A program made the position numbers and the translations under genes. Source: Acidimicrobiia bacterium (GTDB taxonomy: Bacteria; Actinomycetota; Acidimicrobiia; UBA2766). From it: 64,000 bases of DNA. Shown in pieces: positions 16,302 to 24,224 of the stretch. Position 1 is the stretch's first letter, and each line of letters begins with the position of its first letter. The stretch covers positions 46,982-110,981 of the forward strand of contig JADZDR010000027.1 in the NCBI GenBank assembly GCA_020850945.1, in the 5' to 3' direction. Under the pieces are notes generated by a model that worked only from the letters and a program-made list of their open reading frames with translations, was not told the origin of the DNA and did not search any database.

Positions 16302-16735
16302 GCCCTGCCCTCCACGCCCCCCGCCGGCGCGAACGCCCACGCGACCACTTCCGTGCCGTCGTCGTCGATCCCCACCGGGTCGACGGTGAGGCGCATCGGC
16401 ATGCCGAGCGACAAGGCTGCGGGATCGGCCACGGTGATCCGCGTGACGATCCGCACCCCCCCGGGCAGTTCGACGACACCGAACCCGTACGGTACGGAAC
16501 CGCCGTAGCCGGGCGGCGCCGCGTTGACTGCCGTCCACGCCCAGAGCGTCGCACCCGTCCCAGCCGAGGTGACATCCGCCACATCCGATCCGGCGCAGTA
16601 GGGACAGACGGGTGCCCGGGGGAAGAAGTCGGCGCCACAGGCGGCACAGCCCGACATGAGAAGTCGTACCCCGTCCGCGTCGAAGTCGAACAGCCCTTCC
16701 ACGACGGGTCGTGCGTTCCGGCCGGATCCGCTCAT
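16298..16735 (-). CDS. DUF35/OB-fold zinc-ribbon partner of the thiolase
   Basis: A 145-residue protein with a rubredoxin-like zinc ribbon (MSGCAACGADFF, then APVCPYCAGS) followed by an acyl-CoA-associated OB-fold (SAGTGATLWAWTAVNAAPPG and VPYGFGVVELPGGVRIVTRI). Members form complexes with thiolase-fold proteins and are needed for their activity. ATG 16735 leaves a short N-terminus; a TATCTT element ends 10 bases upstream. Translationally coupled to the downstream thiolase and divergent from the TlpA-like gene. Confidence 0.85.
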   Translation of the reverse strand: MSGSGRNARPVVEGLFDFDADGVRLLMSGCAACGADFFPRAPVCPYCAGSDVADVTSAGTGATLWAWTAVNAAPPGYGGSVPYGFGVVELPGGVRIVTRITVADPAALSLGMPMRLTVDPVGIDDDGTEVVAWAFAPAGGVEGRA

Positions 16736-16807
16736 GCCTGTCCCGAAGATACGCAGTCCGAACCCCGAACCCGATATCGTGGGTCTCCTCCCGACACGCC
16801 CCCCCAT

Positions 16808-17512
16808 ATGGCCACGGATACCACACACGACCCGCCGCATCGAGGCGACACGCCCACGGACGCAGTCACTTCCGCGGACGATGCCAAGGACGATGCTCCA
16901 GACGACCGGAGCACGGCCCGCCGCATGATGCTCCTCGCCGGCGCGTGCATAGCCTTCGCGCTCCTCGTCGTCGCCGCGTTCTACGTCGCGAGAGAAGAAG
17001 CCGCCCCGAAGACGGGGTCCCCGGCCACCTCCGCCCCCGGCGGGCTACCCCATGTCGACGTGAACCTCGGGATCGGCAACCAGGAACCGACACCCGCCCC
17101 CGACTTCCGGATCGAGGACTTCGCCGGCAGGAAGGTGAGCCTCGACGACTTCCGCGGCAAACCCCTCGTGCTCAACTTCTGGGCATCGTGGTGTGCCCCG
17201 TGCCGGAACGAGATGCCCGCCTTCGATGCCCTCCACTCCCGCCTCTCCGGCCAGGTCGGATTCCTCGGCATCGCGACGCAGGACCGGGAAGCCGCGGCTG
17301 CGGCCTTCGCCGAGGAGATCGGCGTGGGCTACCCACTCGCATTCGACGCAGGCGACGAGGTCGGTGCGGCGTACGGACTGTTCGGCATGCCGTCGACGTA
17401 CTTCATCGACGCCGAAGGCCAGGTCGTCGAGGCACGATTCGGTGAGCTGTCGTCGGCGGAGCTGACGGAGATCATCACGACGCTCTTCCCCGACGTGAAG
17501 GCGGAGAAGTGA
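16808..17512 (+). CDS. Membrane-anchored TlpA/ResA-like thioredoxin
   Basis: A 234-residue thiol-disulfide oxidoreductase. Seen: an acidic cytoplasmic tail, one membrane anchor at residues about 42-60 (MLLAGACIAFALLVVAAFYV) and an extracytoplasmic AhpC/TSA-type thioredoxin domain with the redox motif WASWCAPCRNEM and the cis-Pro loop FGMPSTYFID. Such proteins reduce apocytochrome c or other exported thiols with electrons passed by CcdA; a ccdA gene lies 1.2 kb downstream in the same direction. Stop overlaps the next start (GTGA). Confidence 0.88.
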   Translation: MATDTTHDPPHRGDTPTDAVTSADDAKDDAPDDRSTARRMMLLAGACIAFALLVVAAFYVAREEAAPKTGSPATSAPGGLPHVDVNLGIGNQEPTPAPDFRIEDFAGRKVSLDDFRGKPLVLNFWASWCAPCRNEMPAFDALHSRLSGQVGFLGIATQDREAAAAAFAEEIGVGYPLAFDAGDEVGAAYGLFGMPSTYFIDAEGQVVEARFGELSSAELTEIITTLFPDVKAEK

Positions 17513-18306
17513 GCGCGGACTGGGAGGTCCACGTCGATCGCATCGCCACGCATGGGCGCGTCTCCGTCGTCACGATCGCCCGCGAATCGCGCCGCAACGC
17601 GCTCTGCGTCGAACTGTGCCGGGAGCTCGAAGTGCGACTGCGCACCGAAGCGATGCGGGAGGACGCAGGTGCCGTGGTCGTGACCGGGGCGCCGCCCGCA
17701 TTCTGTGCCGGGGCGGACTTCGGCGACTTCGACGCGGGGCCGGGCCGGGGCGGGTTCGTACAGGCGTTCAACACGCTGCTCGACACGATCGCACGGGCCC
17801 CCGTACCCGTCGTGGCTCTCGTCGAGGGTCCCGCCCTCGGTGCCGGCTGCCAGATCGTCGCCCAGTGCGACCTCGGTGTGGCCTCCGAGACAGCCACGTT
17901 CGGCATCACGGCTGCCCGCATCGGCCTCCAGATCGACATGGTCAACGTGAACCGCCTCGTGTGCGAGGTCGGACCGGGAGCCGCCCGCCGCCTGCTCCTC
18001 ACAGGCGATGTCGTAGACGCGAGCGAGGCGCACCGGCTCGGTCTCGTCGACCGCGTCGTCCCACCGGACGATGCCCGCGCATCCGCCCTCGAATGGGCGG
18101 CCGAGATCGCAGGCCGGGCGCCGCTGTCCGTACGCGGCCACAAGGCGGCGATCCGGGCCGTCGTCGACGGCTGGTGGCTGCCGGAGGATGCCGGCACATA
18201 CCGCTCCGCTGTCGAGGCGTCCCTGCGCACCTTCCTGTCCGCGGACCTCCGCGAGGGTCTCGCGGCCTTCTCGGAACGCCGCCCACCCGACTTCCGAGGT
18301 CACTGA
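17509..18306 (+). CDS. Crotonase-fold protein lacking both catalytic Glu (enoyl-CoA hydratase family)
   Basis: A 265-residue member of the enoyl-CoA hydratase/isomerase superfamily. The oxyanion-hole segments are present (PAFCAGADFGDFD and ALGAGCQIVAQCDL). The two Glu used by hydratases are not: the first position reads Gln (GCQIV), the second Ala (FGITAARIGL). It may be an isomerase, a thioesterase-like variant or a non-catalytic binder. Start overlaps the TlpA-like stop by 4 bases, an odd operon partner for redox genes. Confidence 0.8.
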   Translation: MSADWEVHVDRIATHGRVSVVTIARESRRNALCVELCRELEVRLRTEAMREDAGAVVVTGAPPAFCAGADFGDFDAGPGRGGFVQAFNTLLDTIARAPVPVVALVEGPALGAGCQIVAQCDLGVASETATFGITAARIGLQIDMVNVNRLVCEVGPGAARRLLLTGDVVDASEAHRLGLVDRVVPPDDARASALEWAAEIAGRAPLSVRGHKAAIRAVVDGWWLPEDAGTYRSAVEASLRTFLSADLREGLAAFSERRPPDFRGH

Positions 18307-18332
18307 GACCTCGCACCCGCAACCGGGAGCCA

Positions 18333-18338
18333 TAGGAT
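18333..18338 (+). promoter_or_regulatory. -10 element TAGGAT, leaderless configuration
   Basis: TAGGAT ends 6 bases before ATG 18345; no ribosome binding site is seen, so the transcript probably begins at the start codon. No clear -35. Confidence 0.5.
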
Positions 18339-18344
18339 CGGACA

Positions 18345-18734
18345 ATGGTCGAACCCCATCCGTGGGAGATGCCCTTCGACTGGGCCGAGTTCCTCCGGCG
18401 CTGGTTCGAGGCCATCGACGCCGAGGACACCGCGACTCTCTTCAGGTTCAGTTGCGTCGACCTCGTCTCCGAGCGAGTGGACCGCACGCGGCTCCAACGC
18501 AGCCGCGACGGGTTCGTCGAGACGTTGCGCCCGCTCTGGGAGAACGGCCCCCTGCACCACACGTGGACATCCCTCCTCGAGGACGGACCGCATGCGGTGG
18601 TCGAATGGGAGCGGTCCGAGGATGCAACCGGCACCGTCGCGCACGGTATCTCCTTCCTCGAGATCCGCGAGGGAACGGGCATGCTCCAGCTCCTCCGCAC
18701 CTACGAGAATCCGGCCGCCCGGGACGGGGAATGA
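18345..18734 (+). CDS. NTF2/SnoaL-like small protein
   Basis: A 129-residue protein with the cone-shaped NTF2-like pattern: an N-terminal helix (WAEFLRRWFEAIDAEDTATLF), a central FVETLRPLWENGP and late beta strands (TWTSLLEDGPHAVVEWER and HGISFLEIREG). Family members are enzymes or ligand binders for small hydrophobic molecules; nothing here shows which. The stop overlaps the ccdA start as ATGA, so the two are translated together. Confidence 0.7.
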   Translation: MVEPHPWEMPFDWAEFLRRWFEAIDAEDTATLFRFSCVDLVSERVDRTRLQRSRDGFVETLRPLWENGPLHHTWTSLLEDGPHAVVEWERSEDATGTVAHGISFLEIREGTGMLQLLRTYENPAARDGE

Positions 18735-19465
18735 TCCGGGACCCCTCGGCCATCATGGTCTTCTTCGCAGGCATGGTCTCCTTCTTCTCGCCGTGCGTAC
18801 TTCCCCTCGTCCCGGCCTATCTCTCGATGGTTGCCGGTGTCTCGGTGAGCGACATCGAGGAAGGCACGCGTGACGCGCGACTCAAGGTGCTGCGGGGCAC
18901 GGCGCTCTTCGTCGCCGGCTTCACCACTGTGTTCATGCTCCTCGGCGTCGGAGCGTCCGCGATCGGCTCCTTCCTCGTCTCCCACAAGAGCTTCTTCAAC
19001 CTCGTGTCCGGGATCGTGATCGTCGGATTCGGGATCATGCTCATGGGCCTCGTCCGCCCCCGTTTCCTCGAACAGGAACGGCGTTTCCGGGCGGGGACCG
19101 CGCTCGGGACGTGGGGTGCGCCTGTCATGGGTGCGGCCTTCGCCTTCGGTTGGACACCCTGCATCGGGCCGATCCTCGGCGCCGTCCTCACCTTTGCCGC
19201 GACGCAGGGAACCGTGGCGAAGGGCGCGTTGCTCCTCCTCGTCTACAGCCTCGGCCTCGGCATCCCGTTCGTGGCCACGGGCCTCCTCCTGAGTGAGATG
19301 TCAGGCGTGTTCGGCTGGGTGAAGCGGCACTTCCGGGCGATAAACATCACGGCGGGCGCGATCCTCGTCGTGTTCGGCATCCTCATGCTCACCAACAACG
19401 TGACTCGCATCTCGAACTGGATGCTCGAACGCATGAACGACATCGGGATCGACACGGTCCTCTGA
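18731..19465 (+). CDS. ccdA: CcdA-type cytochrome c biogenesis / thiol transport protein
   Basis: A six-helix membrane protein of 244 residues that carries reducing equivalents from cytoplasmic thioredoxin to extracytoplasmic thiol carriers. Seen: the first redox Cys in VSFFSPCVLPLVPAYLSM and the second in FGWTPCIGPILGAV, in the pseudo-symmetric CcdA order, with six hydrophobic segments. The TlpA-like protein at 16808 is its likely partner, for cytochrome c maturation or redox repair. It is unusual that a crotonase and an NTF2-like gene separate them. Confidence 0.92.
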   Translation: MIRDPSAIMVFFAGMVSFFSPCVLPLVPAYLSMVAGVSVSDIEEGTRDARLKVLRGTALFVAGFTTVFMLLGVGASAIGSFLVSHKSFFNLVSGIVIVGFGIMLMGLVRPRFLEQERRFRAGTALGTWGAPVMGAAFAFGWTPCIGPILGAVLTFAATQGTVAKGALLLLVYSLGLGIPFVATGLLLSEMSGVFGWVKRHFRAINITAGAILVVFGILMLTNNVTRISNWMLERMNDIGIDTVL

Positions 19466-19500
19466 CCTCGCCCCCCGCCCGCGCCGGACTGCAAAGCGCC

Positions 19501-20295
19501 TCAGCGGCCCGTCCATCTCGGCTCGCGCTTCTCGAGAAAGGCGGCAACACCCTCGGCCGTGTCCTCGGCGAGGATGTTCACGGTGAGCATCGCCTGCAGA
19601 TAGTGGAGAGCATCCTCACGGCTCATGTCGAGCGTGGCATAGAAGGCGTCCCGCCCCAGACGCAGGATGGCGGGGGACTTCGACGCGAGCGTCCCCGCGA
19701 GCTCTGCCACGGCGGCATCGAGGCCGTCGACAGGGACGACGCGCTGCACGAAGCCGAGATCCCTTCCCTCCTCCGCGCTCACGCGGCGGCCGGTCATCAT
19801 GAGCTCCAGCGCCGTCTTGGGCTGCATGGCCCGCACGAGGACCGTGGAGATCATGAACGGCCACAGCCCCCTGTCGATCTCGGGCACACCGAACGTGGAG
19901 GTGTTCGTGGCGACCACGAAATCGCAGGCGAGCGCCAAGCCGAATCCGCCCGCGAGGCAGTAGCCCTTCACGCGGGCGATGACCGGCTTGCCGAGATGCC
20001 AGATGTCCCGGAACAGGTCGGCGAGGTGGCCACGGCTGTGGTGCATCTCGAGGGGGGGCGGCACGGCGTCTCCAACGAAACTGGTACCCAGATCGGCGCC
20101 GGCACAGAAGGCACGGTCGCCGGCCCCCGTGAGAACGACGACGTGCACGGAACCGTCGGACCTGGCGAAAGCCAGGGCCTGACGCAGTTCCGCCATGACC
20201 TCGGGAGACATCGCGTTGTGTCGCTCCGGCCGGTTGATCGTGACCGTGGCCACGTGGTCCGTGACGTCGTAGAGGAGGGTCTCGAACTCGGACAT
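19501..20295 (-). CDS. Enoyl-CoA hydratase/isomerase family protein
   Basis: A 264-residue crotonase. Seen: VATVTINRPERHNAMS at the N-terminus, RAFCAGADLGTSF (oxyanion hole), KGYCLAGGFGLALACDF and STFGVPEIDRGLWPFM. It keeps the second catalytic Glu (VPEI) but has Gly in place of the first, a pattern more usual for isomerases than for hydratases. It starts 10 bases after the topA stop on the same strand and may be co-transcribed with topA. Confidence 0.85.
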   Translation of the reverse strand: MSEFETLLYDVTDHVATVTINRPERHNAMSPEVMAELRQALAFARSDGSVHVVVLTGAGDRAFCAGADLGTSFVGDAVPPPLEMHHSRGHLADLFRDIWHLGKPVIARVKGYCLAGGFGLALACDFVVATNTSTFGVPEIDRGLWPFMISTVLVRAMQPKTALELMMTGRRVSAEEGRDLGFVQRVVPVDGLDAAVAELAGTLASKSPAILRLGRDAFYATLDMSREDALHYLQAMLTVNILAEDTAEGVAAFLEKREPRWTGR

Positions 20296-20302
20296 GGGCC
20301 GG

Positions 20303-20308
20303 AAACTA
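20303..20308 (-). promoter_or_regulatory. Possible -10 TAGTTT before the crotonase gene
   Basis: Read on the minus strand, TAGTTT ends 7 bases before the ATG at 20295. It shares its TAG with the topA stop codon, so the match is weaker evidence than at other leaderless-type starts in this window. Confidence 0.3.
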
Positions 20309-22837
20309 ACCCGAGCCGGCTGCGACCTCCGCATCCCGACCCGCGTCGGAGGCGCTCTCGAAGCGGCTCCGTTCGAACTTCTCCTTGCAGTCGTTGCAGG
20401 TGAGCGTGTCGGAGGCGCCGACGAGAAGTCCACCGCAGGAGGGACACGGCTCCGTGAACGGCCGCTCCCACACGGAGAAGTCGCACTCGGGGTATCGCGA
20501 GCACGAGTAGAAGGTGCGGCGGCGCTTCGTGCGGCGCACGACGAGGTCACCCTCGCTGCACTTGGGACACTTGACGCCTGTGGTCTCCTCGATCCGCTTC
20601 ACCGTCTTGCACTCCGGGTAGCCGGAGCAGCCGAGGAACTTCCCGTAGCGGCCGCGTTTGACGACCATGGGACGTCCGCACGCCTCGCATGTCTCGTCCG
20701 TGGCCTCGAGCTCGGCCGCCTCCTCGTCGGTGGGCCGGCTGTAGTTGCAGGCGGGATACCCGCTGCAGGCGATGAACCAGCCGAAGCGGCCTCGCTTCTT
20801 CACGAGTTGCTCTCCGCAGTCTGGGCATTCCTCGTCGAGGGGTTCCGGCGCCCAGTTCCCGTCGCGCGCGCCGATCGGCCGCTGGAAGTCGCAGTCGTCG
20901 GGGGAATGCGTGCACGCCACGTAGCGACGTCCCCGAAAACCCGTGCGGAACTCGAGGGGGGCTCCGCACTGGGGACACCCACCCATCACCTTGTCGATGC
21001 GGCGCTCGAGCTCGTCCCAGAACCCGCGCACCGTCGGCTTCCAGTCCTCGCTGCCCTCGGCGATGTGATCGAGGTCGTCCTCCATCTTCGCCGTGAACCC
21101 GTAGTCCACGTATTCGGGGAACTGGTCGACGAGGAAGTCGTTCACGCTGATGCCGAGCTCGGTCGGGAAGAACCGCTTGCTCTCGAGCTCCACGTACTCG
21201 CGTTCGAGGACCGTCGACAGCGTCGGCGCATAGGTGGAGGGACGGCCGATCCCGAGCTCCTCGAGCTTCTTCACGAGACTCGCCTCGGTGTAGCGGGGGG
21301 GCGGTTTGGTCGCGTGCACGCGCTCGTCCACGTCACGGGCATCGAGGCCGTCACCGGCGGCGAGCTCGGGCAGGCGCCCTTCGTCGTGGTGGATCTCGTC
21401 CCCGCTCTCCTGACGCTCCTGCTCGCCGGCTTCCTCCTCCTCGACATAGACGGCGAGGAACCCGTCGAAGAGCACGACCTGGCCCGTGGCACGCAGCGTG
21501 TAGGTGCGCGTCGCCTCCTGCGGGGTCGCCTCGATGTCCGCCGACACCTGGAGGAGCCGGGCATCCGTCATCTGGGATGCGACCGTGCGCTGCCAGATGA
21601 GGCGGTAGAGGCGAGCGAGATCCCGAGCCTCGTCACCGTCTCCGAGCGCGGCCTCGACGAGGTCGGGGCGGCGCATCGCCGAAGTCGGCCGGATCGCCTC
21701 GTGCGCCTCCTGCGCGCCCTTGGCCCGCGACTTGTAGGTGCGCTCCCCCTCCGTGTACTCAGCCCCGAAGTCCGTGCGGACGAGTTCCCCGATCTCCTCC
21801 GTCGCGAGGGCGGACAGGTTCACCGAATCCGTACGCATGTAGGTGATGAGGCCGACTTGCCCCTCGTCGGGCATCTCGAGGCCCTCGTAGAGCCTCTGCG
21901 CGAGACCCATCGTGCGGCGCGCGCCGAAACCGAGGCGGCGCGATGCCTCCTGCTGGAGCGTGGACGTCGTGAACGGGGCGCTCGGCCGGCGTTTGCGCTC
22001 CTGCGTGCGCACCTCGGCGACCCGGTAGGCGGCGGACTCGAGATCGCGACGGAAGGTGTCGGCGTCCTCCCGCGAGGTCACGGCGCCGTTGTAGGACACC
22101 GTGCTCTCCCCGGCCGGAGCGGAGCCGTCCGCCTCGGGAGTGAGGACGAGCCGCGGTCGGCTCGTGAACGTGAGCTCTTCCCCGTCGACGCGCAGGAGGC
22201 GGGCGTCGAAGGTCTCGGTCACCCCGGTGTCGCCCTTGGCGAGGCGAACCCAGACGGAGTAGTACTCCTCCTCCTCGAAGGCGTCGATCTCCCGCTCGCG
22301 GTCTACGACGAGGCGCACTGTGACCGACTGCACGCGTCCGGCGGAGAGGGAGCGTCCGCCCTCGACGGCGTCCCACAGCACAGGTGAGAGCCGGTAGCCG
22401 ACGAACCGGTCGATGACACGCCGCGCCTGCTGGGCGTCGACGAGTTCCATCTCGATCTCACGCGGATGCTCGAACGCCTCTCGCACGGCCTCCTGGGTGA
22501 TCTCGCTGAACGTGACGCGTCGCACGCGGGCCGGGTCGGCCTTGAGGGCCTCCTGCAGGTGCCACGCGATCGCCTCGCCCTCGCGGTCGAGGTCGGTCGC
22601 GAGCCACAGGGTCTCGGCCTTCTTCAACTCGTCGCGCAGCTCCTTGACGACATCCTTCTTGTCCTTGGGGACGAGGTACTTGACCTCGACGTCACCGTTC
22701 ACCTTCACGCCCAGCGTCGACTTGGGCAGGTCGCGGACGTGACCCATGGAGGCCTTCACCTTGTAGGCGGAGCCGAGGTACTTGTTGATCGTCTTCGCCT
22801 TCGCAGGCGACTCCACGATCACGAGGTTCTTTGCCAT
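20306..22837 (-). CDS. topA: DNA topoisomerase I (type IA)
   Basis: Relaxes negative supercoils through a 5'-phosphotyrosine intermediate. The product has 843 residues. Seen: Toprim domain starting LVIVESPAKAKTINKYLG with the metal motif DLDREGEAIAW, the strand-binding central part, the active-site Tyr in GLITYMRTDSVNLS (near residue 330), and at the C-terminus five four-Cys zinc ribbons (for example CPQCGAPLEF, CPDCGEQLVKKRGRFG, CEACGRPMVVKRGRYG, CPKCSEGDLV, CPSCGGLLVG). M. tuberculosis TopA has no such Cys4 ribbons, so this enzyme is of the zinc-containing type. ATG at 22837. Confidence 0.97.
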   Translation of the reverse strand: MAKNLVIVESPAKAKTINKYLGSAYKVKASMGHVRDLPKSTLGVKVNGDVEVKYLVPKDKKDVVKELRDELKKAETLWLATDLDREGEAIAWHLQEALKADPARVRRVTFSEITQEAVREAFEHPREIEMELVDAQQARRVIDRFVGYRLSPVLWDAVEGGRSLSAGRVQSVTVRLVVDREREIDAFEEEEYYSVWVRLAKGDTGVTETFDARLLRVDGEELTFTSRPRLVLTPEADGSAPAGESTVSYNGAVTSREDADTFRRDLESAAYRVAEVRTQERKRRPSAPFTTSTLQQEASRRLGFGARRTMGLAQRLYEGLEMPDEGQVGLITYMRTDSVNLSALATEEIGELVRTDFGAEYTEGERTYKSRAKGAQEAHEAIRPTSAMRRPDLVEAALGDGDEARDLARLYRLIWQRTVASQMTDARLLQVSADIEATPQEATRTYTLRATGQVVLFDGFLAVYVEEEEAGEQERQESGDEIHHDEGRLPELAAGDGLDARDVDERVHATKPPPRYTEASLVKKLEELGIGRPSTYAPTLSTVLEREYVELESKRFFPTELGISVNDFLVDQFPEYVDYGFTAKMEDDLDHIAEGSEDWKPTVRGFWDELERRIDKVMGGCPQCGAPLEFRTGFRGRRYVACTHSPDDCDFQRPIGARDGNWAPEPLDEECPDCGEQLVKKRGRFGWFIACSGYPACNYSRPTDEEAAELEATDETCEACGRPMVVKRGRYGKFLGCSGYPECKTVKRIEETTGVKCPKCSEGDLVVRRTKRRRTFYSCSRYPECDFSVWERPFTEPCPSCGGLLVGASDTLTCNDCKEKFERSRFESASDAGRDAEVAAGSG

Positions 22838-23054
22838 TTTCGTTCGTGCTATCGGTCCTCGGGCGTCGGGAGTGAAGTCACTTGCGCGACACTCGCCGCC
22901 CTGTGTCGGTAACCGGCCCCTCCCCAAACACGAGTCGGGACGGGATAATTCCGCCGGGACAGGGCGCGGAGGATACAGCTTCGGGCGGGCGCTGCCATCC
23001 GCAACCCTGGATGCGTGTACGGTTTCGGCACAGCCCGTTCCTGCCCGGGGTCCC

Positions 23055-24224
23055 GTGAAGCGTCTGTTTGCCCTGCTCATAGCGATCGGTTTGATAGGCG
23101 GCGCCGTCGTCGTGCGCCGCCTGCTCGTCGAGACGCCGGGCGTCGAGGCGACGGACGACATCGAGGTCGACGTCGTGTGTGCCGACGAGATCGAAGCCCT
23201 GTGCGAGAGGGCGATCACGTCGTTCCTCGCCGCCGAACCCGAGCTGGAGGGACGCCCCGTCGCAGTCACGGCCACGTCGATGGACTCCGACGCCGCGCAC
23301 TCCGCGATCGCATCGGGGGAGATCTCCCCGCTCGTCTGGATCCCCGCCTCGTCGACGTGGGTCGAACGTGTGAACGAGGCGAAGCGGGCGGCAGGTGAAC
23401 CGGACATCTACCTCGCATCGGGGGAGTACCAGTACCTGTCCATCGTCGAGTCCCCGACGGTCTTCGTCGGCCCCCGGCCCCGCGTCGAGACACTCGAGGC
23501 GACGTGTGGTGGCCGCCTCACGTGGCCCTGCATCCGGGATGCCACCGTGCGCACGGGAGGTTGGGGTGCGTTGGGCGGCGATGCGAACTGGGGTCTCGTC
23601 AAGGTCGGATATGCGAATCCGGTCGTCACCAACACCGGCCTCCTCGCGCTCGTGCTCATGACCTACGGCTTCTACGCGCGCCCGTTCGGACTCACACCCG
23701 CCGACATCTCGAATCCCGAGTACGTCTCCTTCATACGCGACATCGGCAGATCCGTGACACAGTTCGCCGACAGCTCCGCCCAGTGGGCGCGTGACATCGT
23801 GACGAAGTGCCCTTCCTTCTACGATCTCGCCCTCGCCTACGAGGCGGTGGCGGCGACGTCGATCCCGAAGGCGCTGGGACGCGGCTGCGAGCTGCGCGTC
23901 GAATACCCCGAGATCAACGTCAAGTCGGACTTCCCGCTGGCGATTTCCGTGACACGGCAGACATCCGCCCTCCAGAAGGACGCCGCTGTCGCCCTGCGCG
24001 ACCACTTCTACGGCCCCGAGGTCCAAGGGATCGCCCTCGAGCAGGGCTTCCGGCCGGCGAACCCGGATGTCGCCATCGTCGGCACGACGGGCAACCCCCT
24101 TGCCGACAACACGGCGAACGGGATCGAGCTCGTCCTGCCCCGCTCGGAGGTGGCCGATCTTCCCTCCGCCGAGGTCGTCTCGGCACTCATCCAGACCTGG
24201 CGACAGAAGGTGGAACCGACGTGA
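23055..24224 (+). CDS. Extracytoplasmic substrate-binding-like protein
   Basis: A 389-residue secreted or membrane-anchored protein. Seen: an N-terminal signal anchor (MKRLFALLIAIGLIGGAVVV) from GTG 23055, then a type-II periplasmic-binding fold (VDVVCADEIEALCERAITSF, SPLVWIPASSTWVE, ANPVVTNTGLLALVLMTYGF) and the late motif GFRPANPDVAIVG. The same motif, FRPANPDVA, recurs in the next gene, so the two carry related binding domains. No transporter genes are adjacent, so it may be a sensor or scaffold. Overlaps the next gene as GTGA. Confidence 0.75.
   Translation: MKRLFALLIAIGLIGGAVVVRRLLVETPGVEATDDIEVDVVCADEIEALCERAITSFLAAEPELEGRPVAVTATSMDSDAAHSAIASGEISPLVWIPASSTWVERVNEAKRAAGEPDIYLASGEYQYLSIVESPTVFVGPRPRVETLEATCGGRLTWPCIRDATVRTGGWGALGGDANWGLVKVGYANPVVTNTGLLALVLMTYGFYARPFGLTPADISNPEYVSFIRDIGRSVTQFADSSAQWARDIVTKCPSFYDLALAYEAVAATSIPKALGRGCELRVEYPEINVKSDFPLAISVTRQTSALQKDAAVALRDHFYGPEVQGIALEQGFRPANPDVAIVGTTGNPLADNTANGIELVLPRSEVADLPSAEVVSALIQTWRQKVEPT

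Noticed and set aside
20294..22387. A 697-codon open frame on the plus strand opposite topA
   Set aside because: It lies wholly antisense to the well-supported topA gene and has the low-complexity Arg/Glu/Val-rich look of GC-driven antisense frames, with no domain.
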